Shown in pieces: positions 1 to 7,335 of a stretch of DNA of 64,000 nt. The DNA is from Streptomyces sp. SAI-135 (GTDB lineage: Bacteria > Actinomycetota > Actinomycetes > Streptomycetales > Streptomycetaceae). Each line of letters opens with the position of its first letter. Positions within the stretch are counted from its first letter, which is position 1. Where the stretch lies: the NCBI RefSeq assembly GCF_029893805.1, contig NZ_JARXYP010000002.1, positions 7,502,001-7,566,000 of the forward strand. The letters run 5' to 3'. The notes under the pieces were generated by a model, which saw only the letters and a list, made by a program, of their open reading frames with translations, had not been told where the DNA came from and ran no database searches. The position numbers and the translations under genes are program-made.

Positions 1-154
1 TGCTCCGGCACCTGTCGTGGCGATCGGCCCGCCCCCGACACCCGGCGCGGCAACCGTCCCGCCCCCCACCACTGCCCCGGACACCCCCCCCGCCGACCAC
101 CGCGCCCCACCCCGCCACCGAGCCGCGGGCCCGGCGCCGCTCCCGTCACCCCCG

Positions 155-1738
155 TCAGGACGCGTACCGTGCCTGTACCGCCTTCCGATCCAGGCCCCCC
201 TTCGCTGTGTACGGCAGCGCGGGGACCAGTTCGAGACGGTCCGGTACCTCGAAGGCGGCCAGGTGGTCGTGGCAGTAGCGGAGGATCTCCTCACGGCCGA
301 CGGGGTCGCCCTCGCGGAGCACCACGGCGGCACCGATCCGCTGCCCGTACACCGTGTCCGGCACCGCGAACACGGCCGCCTCCGCGACCCCCGGGCACCC
401 GGCGAGGATGTCCTCGACATGTTCGGGCGAGATCTTCTCCCCGCCCCGGTTGATGAGGTTCTTGATCCGTCCGGTCAGTGACAGATACCCGTCCTCGTCC
501 AGCGCCCCCAGATCCCCCGTACGCAGCCACCCGTCGACGAAGGTCCGCGCCGACTCGTCCCCGTCGGCCAGATAACCCCGGGCGACCGTCGGCCCCTGCA
601 CCCACACCTCGCCCTCCACCCCCGCCGGGCAGGAACGTCCGCCGCGGTCCACGACCCGTACCGCGACGCCGGTCGGCCGCCCCACCGACCCCTGCCGGAG
701 CGCTCCCCGCTGCGGCAGCGGTTCGCTGGTGGCCTGGTGCGAGGACTCGGTCATCCCGTAGGCGGACAGCAGCGGCGCGCCGAACGTGCGCTCCAGCGCC
801 CGCTGCGTCGCGGTGTTGAGGGGTGCGCTGCAACTCCGTACGAACTTCAGCGCCGTTGCCTGCGGCCCGGGAGACTCCCGTTCCGACCGGTCCAGCAGGA
901 TCTCGTGGATGGCCGGCACCGCCGTGAACCACGTGGCGCCCACGGCCCGCATGTCGTCCCAGAACGTGCCCGCCGCAAACCGCCCCCGCTCGGGCAGCAG
1001 CACACATCCCCCGCTCGCCAGGGAGGACAGCAGCGCCGCGAACAGTCCGTGGCCGTGGAAGAACGGCATCACCGCGACGGTCGCGTCATCGGGCACCAAC
1101 TCGTAGGTGGCGCAGATGTTCCGCACGGAGGCGGCCACGTTGGCGTGGGTCAGCGGGACCATCTTCGCCCGGTCGGTGGTGCCGGCGGTGAACAGGACGA
1201 CGGCGTCACGCTCCGACAACTCCCCAGCGGCGGAACGGACTTGCGTCTCTGCGCACATCCCGGGTTCCAGCACCACCACGGCCGTCCCCGCCCGCGAGAC
1301 GTCCACGCGCAGTGGCCACGCGGGCACCGGAAGCGTCATGCCGTCGGACACCGACGGACCGAGGAGCACGGACCGGGCTCCCAACGCCGTCAGCCTGGCG
1401 GAGAGTTGCTGCGGGGGCAGCGCCGGATCGAGCGGCGCCGCGACCACCCCGGCCCGCGCCGCACCGAGCAACCCGACTACGAACTCGGCCGTGTTGGCAC
1501 AGATCAGCCCGACCGCGTCCCCGCGCCGGAGCCCCGCCCCGCGGAGCCGGGCGGCCACGTCCTCGGCCAGGGCCGCGAGCGTCCGGTACGACAGCGGCAG
1601 CCGTTCACCGGTGACCACCAGGGCCCGGGCGTACGGGCGTTCACGCACCTGCCGGTCGAGGAGGTCGACGAGGCCCGTGACCTCCGGCGGCCGGTACCGG
1701 TTCGCGTCACGCACGGATGCCGCGGCCGGAACAGCCAT
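155..1738 (-). CDS. Oxalate-CoA ligase (AMP-forming acyl-CoA synthetase)
   Basis: A 527-residue member of the ANL adenylating superfamily that should activate oxalate to oxalyl-CoA in the cytoplasm, feeding the divergent decarboxylase and CoA-transferase. Visible motifs are the P-loop-like TAGTTDRAKMVPLTHAN, the A5-type YGMTES, the A7 WLRTGDLG and the A8 GRIKNLINRGGEKISP. The stretch around VPLTHAN, FHGHGLFAALLSSL and FTAVPAIHEILLDR closely resembles plant AAE3 and yeast Pcs60 oxalyl-CoA synthetases, so the substrate call rests on sequence as well as context. The P-loop carries A and D where many relatives have S and G/S. I chose the ATG at 1738 because GAGGGGG lies 9 bases upstream; an ATG at 1771 would add 11 residues but has its Shine-Dalgarno directly abutting. 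The 154 bases downstream to the window edge hold no gene I can support. Confidence 0.88.
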   Translation of the reverse strand: MAVPAAASVRDANRYRPPEVTGLVDLLDRQVRERPYARALVVTGERLPLSYRTLAALAEDVAARLRGAGLRRGDAVGLICANTAEFVVGLLGAARAGVVAAPLDPALPPQQLSARLTALGARSVLLGPSVSDGMTLPVPAWPLRVDVSRAGTAVVVLEPGMCAETQVRSAAGELSERDAVVLFTAGTTDRAKMVPLTHANVAASVRNICATYELVPDDATVAVMPFFHGHGLFAALLSSLASGGCVLLPERGRFAAGTFWDDMRAVGATWFTAVPAIHEILLDRSERESPGPQATALKFVRSCSAPLNTATQRALERTFGAPLLSAYGMTESSHQATSEPLPQRGALRQGSVGRPTGVAVRVVDRGGRSCPAGVEGEVWVQGPTVARGYLADGDESARTFVDGWLRTGDLGALDEDGYLSLTGRIKNLINRGGEKISPEHVEDILAGCPGVAEAAVFAVPDTVYGQRIGAAVVLREGDPVGREEILRYCHDHLAAFEVPDRLELVPALPYTAKGGLDRKAVQARYAS

Positions 1739-1820
1739 GACCCCACCCCCTCGCACCGCTTCGACGAACATCCTCTGCGAGCGTGCGGTGCCACCCGGAG
1801 CACGTCCAATACCCGCTGGC

Positions 1821-1855
1821 GAACGGCCGATAGCGACCGTCTATCAAGGCCGTTC
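1821..1855. promoter_or_regulatory. 35-bp nested inverted repeat in the oxalate divergent promoter
   Basis: GAACGGCC at 1821-1828 is the exact reverse complement of GGCCGTTC at 1848-1855. Nested inside are GATAG (1829-1833) and CTATC (1841-1845). The element lies between the divergent ligase and oxc genes and is a candidate operator. No dedicated regulator gene is adjacent. Confidence 0.5.
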
Positions 1856-1875
1856 CCAGGCCCCTGACCAGCCCT

Positions 1876-1894
1876 CGATAGACGCCGTTTATCG
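1876..1894. promoter_or_regulatory. 19-bp imperfect palindrome upstream of oxc
   Basis: CGATAGACGCCGTTTATCG reads almost identically on both strands (CGATA-ACG-CGT-TATCG). It sits about 100 bases upstream of the oxc start and 48 bases centre-to-centre from the 1821-1855 element, with which it shares the GATAG/CTATC-like arm. It is a candidate regulator site for oxalate genes. Confidence 0.5.
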
Positions 1895-1991
1895 GCTGGT
1901 CGCCGATGGGTCTTGGACGCGGACGAGCGCGCTGCCGATGGTGAGAGAAGTAGCCGCTCCGGCAGGACCTGCCCAAGGAGGACCTCGGACC

Positions 1992-3740
1992 ATGACCGCT
2001 CCCTCGACCCTGGAGACCGCGGCAGCAGCCGACGTTCCGACCGAGCTCACCGACGGGTACCACCTGGTCGTCGACGCGCTCAGGATGAACGACGTCGACA
2101 CCATCTACGGGGTGGTCGGCATCCCGATCACCGACCTGGCCCGGCTCGCCCAGGCGCAGGGCATCCGCTACATCGGCTTCCGGCACGAGAGCAACGCCGG
2201 ACACGCGGCCGCCATCGCCGGCTACCTCAACAAGAAGCCCGGCGTGGCCCTCACGGTCTCCGCCCCGGGCTTCCTCAACGGCCTGGTCGCCCTCGCCAAC
2301 GCGACCACCAACTGCTTCCCCATGGTCCAGATCTCCGGCTCCAGCGAGCGCCATCTCGTCGACCTCAAGCAGGGCGACTACGAGGAGATGGACCAACTCG
2401 CCGCCGCGCAGCCCTTCGTGAAGGCCGCCTACCGGGTGAGCCGGGTGGAGGACATCGGCCGCGGCATCGCCCGCGCCCTGCGCACCGCGATCTCCGGGCG
2501 CCCCGGCGGTGTCTATCTCGACATCCCCGCCGCGGTGCTCGGCGCCATCATGCCCAAGGCGGAGGGCGAGCGGACGCTGAGCCGGCTGGTCGACCCTGCC
2601 CCGCGCCAGCTCCCGGCGCCGGAGGCCGTGGACCGGGCGATCGAACTGCTGGCCTGCGCCGAGCGCCCGCTGATCGTGCTGGGCAAGGGCGCCGCGTACG
2701 CCCAGGCGGACGACAAGGTACGGCAGTTCGTCGAGTCGACCGGCATCCCCTACGTACCGATGTCGATGGCGAAGGGCCTGCTGCCCGACGACCACCCGCA
2801 GTCGGCCGCCACCGCCCGTTCGCTGGCGCTGAAGAAGGCCGACGTCGTGATGCTGATCGGCGCCCGCCTCAACTGGCTCCTCGGCCACGGCCAGTCCGGC
2901 TGGAACCCCGACGCGAAGTTCATACAGATCGACATCGACCCCAAGGAGATGGACAGCAACCAGCCCATCTCCGCGCCGCTCGTCGGCGACATCGAATCGG
3001 TGCTCGACGTGCTCGCCGAGCGCACCAAGCCCGGCCGGATCACGGCCCCTTCGGCCTGGCGCGAGGAGCTCGGGGCGCGCTCGGCGCAGAACGTCTCCAA
3101 GATGGCCGAGCGGCTGGCGGCCGACCCGCACCCCATGCAGTTCATGGGCGCCCTGAAGGCCGTACGCGACGTCGTGCGCGAGCACCCGGAGACGTACATC
3201 GTCAACGAGGGCGCCAACGCCCTGGACATCGCGCGCAACGTCATCGACATGCACGTACCGCGCCACCGTCTCGACAGCGGCACCTGGGGCGTGATGGGCA
3301 TCGGCATGGGCTACGCCATCGCCGCCGCCGTCGAGAGCGGCGCCCCGGTCGTGGCCGTCGAGGGCGACAGCGCCTTCGGGTTCAGCGGCATCGAGATCGA
3401 GACGATCTGCCGCTACAAGCTGCCCGTCGTCACCGTGATCATGAACAACGGCGGGGTCTACCGCGGCGACGACACCAACCCGTACGACGACGCCCCCTCG
3501 CCCACCACCCTCATGTCGGCGGCCCGCCACGACCTGCTCATCGAGGCGTTCGGCGGCAAGGGCTACCGGGCCACCACGCCCGCCGAGGTCACCGCCGCCC
3601 TCACCGAGGCCCTCGCCTCCGGCGGCCCGGCACTCATCGACTGTGTGATCGATCCCTCGGCCGGCACCGAGAGCGGCCACATCTCGCACCTCAACCCCAA
3701 GGGCATCACCGTCGGCAACATCACGCCGGCCACGAAGTGA
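1992..3740 (+). CDS. oxc: Oxalyl-CoA decarboxylase
   Basis: A 582-residue thiamine-diphosphate enzyme that decarboxylates oxalyl-CoA to formyl-CoA. The N-terminal Pyr domain contains the cofactor-activating glutamate in GFRHESNAGHAAAIAGYL (Glu66). The C-terminal PP domain has the ThDP/Mg motif beginning GDSAFGFSG (458-466) and ending at the Asn pair 485-486 in MNNGGVY. The length matches the family. ATG 1992 is preceded by AAGGAGG and starts MTAPSTLETA; earlier in-frame starts would run through the divergent promoter. It lies 74 bases upstream of frc and divergent from the oxalate-CoA ligase, giving all three steps of oxalate breakdown in one locus. Whether oxalate induces it is not shown by sequence. 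Confidence 0.95.
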   Translation: MTAPSTLETAAAADVPTELTDGYHLVVDALRMNDVDTIYGVVGIPITDLARLAQAQGIRYIGFRHESNAGHAAAIAGYLNKKPGVALTVSAPGFLNGLVALANATTNCFPMVQISGSSERHLVDLKQGDYEEMDQLAAAQPFVKAAYRVSRVEDIGRGIARALRTAISGRPGGVYLDIPAAVLGAIMPKAEGERTLSRLVDPAPRQLPAPEAVDRAIELLACAERPLIVLGKGAAYAQADDKVRQFVESTGIPYVPMSMAKGLLPDDHPQSAATARSLALKKADVVMLIGARLNWLLGHGQSGWNPDAKFIQIDIDPKEMDSNQPISAPLVGDIESVLDVLAERTKPGRITAPSAWREELGARSAQNVSKMAERLAADPHPMQFMGALKAVRDVVREHPETYIVNEGANALDIARNVIDMHVPRHRLDSGTWGVMGIGMGYAIAAAVESGAPVVAVEGDSAFGFSGIEIETICRYKLPVVTVIMNNGGVYRGDDTNPYDDAPSPTTLMSAARHDLLIEAFGGKGYRATTPAEVTAALTEALASGGPALIDCVIDPSAGTESGHISHLNPKGITVGNITPATK

Positions 3741-3814
3741 CCGTCCAGACCGCCCAGACCGCCCAGCCCCCTGGGCCCTCCTCGACCGCGCAACTTCACG
3801 AAAAGGAAGCACAC

Positions 3815-5071
3815 ATGAGTGAAAAGCCGCTCGCCGGAATCAAGGTGATCGACTTCACCGGGGTCCAGGCCGGTCCCGCCTGCACGCAGATGCTCGCCTG
3901 GTTCGGCGCCGACGTCCTGAAGGTGGAGCGCCCCAACGGCGGCGATGTGACCCGCCGTCAGCTCCGGGACATCGAGGACCTGGACGCGCTCTACTTCACG
4001 ATGCTCAACAGCAACAAGCGCTCCCTCGCCATCAACACCAAGACCGCCGAGGGCAAGGAGGTCCTGGAGAAGCTCATCAAGGACGCCGACGTCCTGGTGG
4101 AGAACTTCGCGCCGGGCGCCCTGGACCGCATGGGCTTCACCTGGGAGCGCATCCAGGAGCTCAACCCGCGCCTGATCTTCGGCTCGGTCAAGGGCTTCAA
4201 CGACCAGTCGTCGTGGAACGACCTCAAGGTCTACGAGAACGTCGCCCAGTGCGCGGGCGGCGCCGCCTCCACCACCGGGTTCTGGGACGGCCCGCCCACC
4301 ATCTCCGGCGCCGCCATCGGCGACACCAACACCGGGATGCACCTGGCGATCGGCATCCTCACCGCGATCATCGACCGCGGCAAGACCGGCCGGGGCCAGA
4401 AGGTCTCCGTCTCCATGCAGGACGCCGTCCTCAACCTCTGCCGGGTCAAGCTGCGCGACCAGCAGCGCCTGGAGCGGGTCGGCTACCTGGAGGAGTACCC
4501 GCAGTACCCGAACGGCGAGTTCACCGACGTGGTGCCGCGCGGCGGCAACGCGGGCGGCGGCGGCCAGCCCGGCTGGGTCCTCAAGTGCAAGGGGTGGGAG
4601 ACCGACCCGAACGCGTACATCTACTTCACCGTCCAGGAGCAGAACTGGAAGCGCACCGCCGAGGTGATCGGCCACCCCGAGTGGGCCGAGGACCCGGAGT
4701 ACGCCACCGCGCGCGCCCGCCAGTCGCACATCTTCGAGATCTTCGAGGAGATCGAGAAGTGGCTCGCGGACAAGACGAAGTACGAGGCGGTGGACATCCT
4801 GCGCGAGTGGGAGGTGCCCTGCGCCCCGGTGATGAGCATGAAGGAGATCGCCTACGACGAGGACCTGCGCAACAGCGGCACGGTCGTCGAGGTCGAGCAG
4901 AAGGGCCGCGGCACCTACCTGACCGTCGGCAGCCCGGTGAAGTTCTCCTCCTTCAAGCCGGAGATCGTCGGCGCCCCGCTGCTGGGTGAGCACAGCTCCG
5001 AGGTCCTGGTGGAGCTGGGCTACGACGAGGAGACGATCGGCCGGCTCAAGGAGAGCGGCGTCATCGTCTGA
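3815..5071 (+). CDS. frc: Formyl-CoA:oxalate CoA-transferase
   Basis: A 418-residue class III CoA-transferase that moves CoA from formyl-CoA to oxalate, regenerating oxalyl-CoA and releasing formate. It shows the family opening DFTGVQAGPACTQMLAWFGA, the RPNGGDVTR CoA region, the catalytic aspartate in AIGDTNTGMH (Asp170, equivalent to Asp169 of the Oxalobacter enzyme) and the glycine loop GGNAGGGGQPGW. The start ATG follows AAAAGGAAG. It is probably co-transcribed with oxc. A strong hairpin at 5086-5119 follows the stop. Confidence 0.95.
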   Translation: MSEKPLAGIKVIDFTGVQAGPACTQMLAWFGADVLKVERPNGGDVTRRQLRDIEDLDALYFTMLNSNKRSLAINTKTAEGKEVLEKLIKDADVLVENFAPGALDRMGFTWERIQELNPRLIFGSVKGFNDQSSWNDLKVYENVAQCAGGAASTTGFWDGPPTISGAAIGDTNTGMHLAIGILTAIIDRGKTGRGQKVSVSMQDAVLNLCRVKLRDQQRLERVGYLEEYPQYPNGEFTDVVPRGGNAGGGGQPGWVLKCKGWETDPNAYIYFTVQEQNWKRTAEVIGHPEWAEDPEYATARARQSHIFEIFEEIEKWLADKTKYEAVDILREWEVPCAPVMSMKEIAYDEDLRNSGTVVEVEQKGRGTYLTVGSPVKFSSFKPEIVGAPLLGEHSSEVLVELGYDEETIGRLKESGVIV

Positions 5072-5085
5072 CGCGGCACGCACGC

Positions 5086-5119
5086 GAAGCGGCCGTGACC
5101 CGCAGGTCACGGCCGCTTC
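5086..5119. terminator. Bidirectional hairpin between frc and the PAS gene
   Basis: A perfect 15-bp stem, with arms 5086-5100 and 5105-5119 and loop CGCA, lies between two convergent genes. There is no long T-tract, as is common in Streptomyces. Confidence 0.8.
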
Positions 5120-5137
5120 CCCTACCGTCCGGCGGGC

Positions 5138-5566
5138 TCAGACCGCCGTGGTCTCGGCCCGGCGCCGCATCAGCTCCCGTTCCCGCTCGCGGCGCGCGGT
5201 GACGTCCCGGACGACCGCCCCGCAGTAGGGGCTGCCGTCGGGGCCCGACAGCAGCACCACGCTGAACTCGATGGACAGTTTCCGGCCGTCCGCCGCCAGC
5301 GCGGGAACGTTCAGCAGATCCGCGTCCCCGTACTTGCTGGACCCCCGTGCCATGGCCGCGTCGAAGCCTTCCTGGTGCCGCTTGCGGTGCCTCTCGGGAA
5401 TGATGACGTCCAGGCTCCGGCCCGCCACCTCGGCCGCCGGGAACCCGAAGATGCGCTCCGCCCCCCGGTTCCAGTAGCGGATCAGCCCTTCGCCGTCGAT
5501 GATCACTATGCCGTCCGGTGCCTGGCCTGCCATGCCCAGCACCACCGCGGATTCCAGATCTTCCAT
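5138..5566 (-). CDS. Single-domain PAS sensor protein
   Basis: A 142-residue cytoplasmic protein consisting of one PAS/PAC domain: a PAS core (IVIIDGEGLIRYWNRGAE, FGFPAAEVAGRS) and a PAC segment with ADGRKLSIEFSVVLL ending in VVRDVTARRERERE. It has no kinase, GGDEF or HTH output domain, so it probably acts by binding a small molecule or a partner protein. I prefer the ATG at 5566 (MEDLESAVV), preceded by GGAGG at 5-base spacing. A longer frame to 5659 would translate through the palindromic promoter element at 5599-5617. It is convergent with the oxalate operon; a link to oxalate sensing is only positional. Confidence 0.75.
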   Translation of the reverse strand: MEDLESAVVLGMAGQAPDGIVIIDGEGLIRYWNRGAERIFGFPAAEVAGRSLDVIIPERHRKRHQEGFDAAMARGSSKYGDADLLNVPALAADGRKLSIEFSVVLLSGPDGSPYCGAVVRDVTARRERERELMRRRAETTAV

Positions 5567-5598
5567 GTCGCCTCCGAGCCGGGGCCGTTGGATGGCAA

Positions 5599-5617
5599 AC
5601 AGTATACAGAATACTGT
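5599..5617. promoter_or_regulatory. Perfect 7-bp inverted repeat upstream of the PAS gene
   Basis: ACAGTAT-ACAGA-ATACTGT sits 33 bases upstream of the proposed PAS start. The AT-rich element stands out in the GC-rich background and is a likely operator, of the kind seen for GntR-type repressors. The cognate regulator is not identified. Confidence 0.55.
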
Positions 5618-5726
5618 CGTCACAGCCCCCGACCGGACGGAAACGCAGGTGAAAGGCACTCCGAAAGCTTGGTATTGTTGTGCGTGTCGCCGCGGGGAAC
5701 ACCCCGGTCAAGGCGACAGACACCTG

Positions 5727-5814
5727 GTCCGGGTGGCGGAATGGCAGACGCGCTAGCTTGAGGTGCTAGTGCCCTTTATCGGGCGTGGGGGTTCAAGTCC
5801 CCCCTCGGACACCA
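5727..5814 (+). tRNA. tRNA-Leu (anticodon GAG)
   Basis: An 88-base cloverleaf with a long variable arm, typical of tRNA-Leu. The acceptor GTCCGGG pairs with CTCGGAC, the anticodon stem is CTAGC/GCTAG around loop TTGAGGT (anticodon GAG), the T-arm contains GGTTCAAGTCC, and the 3' CCA is encoded at 5812-5814. It would read CUC/CUU codons. Confidence 0.96.
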
Positions 5815-5818
5815 GTGA

Positions 5819-5842
5819 GACCCCACTTCCTGTGGGGTCTTT
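5819..5842 (+). terminator. Terminator of the tRNA-Leu gene
   Basis: GACCCCAC (5819-5826) and GTGGGGTC (5832-5839) form a perfect 8-bp stem with loop TTCCT, followed by TTT. Confidence 0.85.
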
Positions 5843-5921
5843 CGCGTTACGGCCCAGTTACGGCCCACCGGATGCCCTAATTCGGTTGACTCGGCCCGCC
5901 CGGCAGGGCTCAATACCCGGC

Positions 5922-7034
5922 ATGGCCGACATCCAGGGCACCTACGACGAACTGTTCTCCGCGGTACCCAACGGCCTGGCAGCCCTGCTGGACGCCGGGG
6001 ACGTGGGCGGGTCCGTGGCCGTCCTCGTGGGCGGTGAGGCGGTGGTGGACGTCTGGGGCGGGTTCGCCGACGCCGGCCGGACGGTGCCGTGGGAGCGGGA
6101 CACGATCACCAACGTGTTCTCCACGACCAAGACGATGACGGCACTGTGCGCGCTGATCCTCGCGGACCGCGGCGACCTCGACCCGGACGCCCCGGTCGCC
6201 CGGTACTGGCCGGAGTTCGCCGCCGCCGGCAAGGAGAAGGTGCTGGTCCGGCACGTGCTCTCGCACACCGCGGGCCTGCCCCACTGGGAGGGCCCCGTCG
6301 AGGAGATCTACGACTGGCCGGCCGTCACCGCCCGCCTCGCCGCCCAGGCGCCGCTCTGGGAGCCCGGCACCGCGGCCGGCTACCACTCGCTCACCCAGGG
6401 CTTCCTGGTCGGCGAGGTCGTACGCCGCGTCACCGGCCTCACCGTGGGCGAGTTCCTGGCCCGGGAGGTGACGGGCCCCCTCGGCGCCGACTTCCACATC
6501 GGACTCGCCGCCGAGCACGACCACCGGGTCGCCCGCACGCTCCCGCCGCCCGGCCGCGACGAGGACTACACCGCCGGCGCCGCCGACCCGGGCCCCGACG
6601 CGACCCCCTCCTCCGGGACGGCGTTCCGCGTGCGGGACGCCAACTCCGAGGCCTGGCGGCGCGGGCAGATCCCCGCGGCGAGCGGCTTCGGCAACGCCCG
6701 TTCCGTGGCCCTCGTGCAGTCCGCGCTCGCCTGCGCAGGGACCGTCCGGGGCGTACGGCTGCTGTCCGAGGCGGGCGCCGCCCGTGCCCGGGAGGAGCAG
6801 TTCAGCGGCGAGGACCGCGTGATCGGCATGACGCAGAGCTACGGCCTCGGCTACGGCCTGTTCGGCACGATGCTCGGCTGGGGCGGCTGGGGCGGATCCC
6901 TCGTCATGATCGACCCCGACGCGCGCATGGTGGTCGCGTACGCGACCAACCAGATGCGCGAACCCGCCGAGGACACCCGGGGGTTGGACCTCGTCATGTC
7001 CGCCTACGACGGCCTCCAGGGGCTGCGCGGCTGA
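5922..7034 (+). CDS. Serine hydrolase of the beta-lactamase class C/esterase family
   Basis: A 370-residue protein of the EstB/class-C beta-lactamase-like fold. The nucleophile motif STTK is at about 67-70 and the catalytic tyrosine is in the Y-x-S motif GYHS at about 154. Further family signatures are HVLSHTAGLPHW and the C-terminal GWGGWGGSLVMID. There is no signal peptide, so it is probably a cytoplasmic esterase or amidase. The start ATG at 5922 (MADIQGTYDEL) is preferred over upstream in-frame codons that would run back into the tRNA. The substrate cannot be told from sequence, and a true beta-lactamase role is unlikely. Confidence 0.85.
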   Translation: MADIQGTYDELFSAVPNGLAALLDAGDVGGSVAVLVGGEAVVDVWGGFADAGRTVPWERDTITNVFSTTKTMTALCALILADRGDLDPDAPVARYWPEFAAAGKEKVLVRHVLSHTAGLPHWEGPVEEIYDWPAVTARLAAQAPLWEPGTAAGYHSLTQGFLVGEVVRRVTGLTVGEFLAREVTGPLGADFHIGLAAEHDHRVARTLPPPGRDEDYTAGAADPGPDATPSSGTAFRVRDANSEAWRRGQIPAASGFGNARSVALVQSALACAGTVRGVRLLSEAGAARAREEQFSGEDRVIGMTQSYGLGYGLFGTMLGWGGWGGSLVMIDPDARMVVAYATNQMREPAEDTRGLDLVMSAYDGLQGLRG

Positions 7035-7115
7035 GCGCAAAAAACCCGGTGCGCCGCCGTGACCGGCTCCCTACACTCGCCATGACCAGGGGAGACGAGT
7101 GAGGGGAGTACGGCC

Positions 7116-7232
7116 ATGTGCGAGCGCACAGCTGTCGCCGTACCCCGGCCGTCGTACGACGTGATCCTCGTGTCCCCGGCCTTCCGGTGCCCGCTGCGCG
7201 GCCGGCACCGGATGCCCGTGACGACTGTCTGA
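7116..7232 (+). CDS. Possible 38-residue small ORF upstream of the EF-G paralogue
   Basis: ATG at 7116 is preceded by GAGGGGAG at good spacing and opens a 38-codon frame (MCERTAVAVPRPSYDVILVS...) ending TGA at 7232, about 100 bases before the EF-G-like gene. I do not recognise the peptide. A possible -10 TACACT lies near 7073. It could be a leader peptide that couples ribosome stalling to expression of the translation factor, or simply a chance frame. The 301-base interval 7035-7335 contains no other supportable gene. Confidence 0.3.
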   Translation: MCERTAVAVPRPSYDVILVSPAFRCPLRGRHRMPVTTV

Positions 7233-7250
7233 ACGGTCGAACACCGCCGT

Positions 7251-7271
7251 GGCACGCCCATGTGACGTGCC
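7251..7271 (+). promoter_or_regulatory. Leader hairpin before the EF-G paralogue
   Basis: GGCACG (7251-7256) pairs with CGTGCC (7266-7271) across a 9-base loop, between the small ORF and the GTG start at 7336. It is a possible attenuator element, but weak evidence on its own. Confidence 0.3.
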
Positions 7272-7335
7272 GTCATGTCGTCGTACGGGTCATCGCGCCG
7301 CCCTGTCACCCACACCGTCCGAAAGGCCATGGGCC

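Noticed and set aside
1707..3812. 701-codon minus-strand open frame opposite oxc
   Set aside because: It is antisense to the confirmed oxc gene, has low-complexity Arg/Gly/Val-rich composition and no recognisable domain; it arises from high GC at third positions.
5727..5814. tRNA-Leu as an integrated-element attachment site
   Set aside because: No integrase, excisionase or duplicate of the tRNA 3' end was seen in the following DNA, and the gene content downstream is ordinary chromosomal.
5922..7034. True beta-lactamase resistance gene
   Set aside because: The protein has SxxK and a Tyr motif but no signal peptide and matches the esterase-like group, not class C resistance enzymes.
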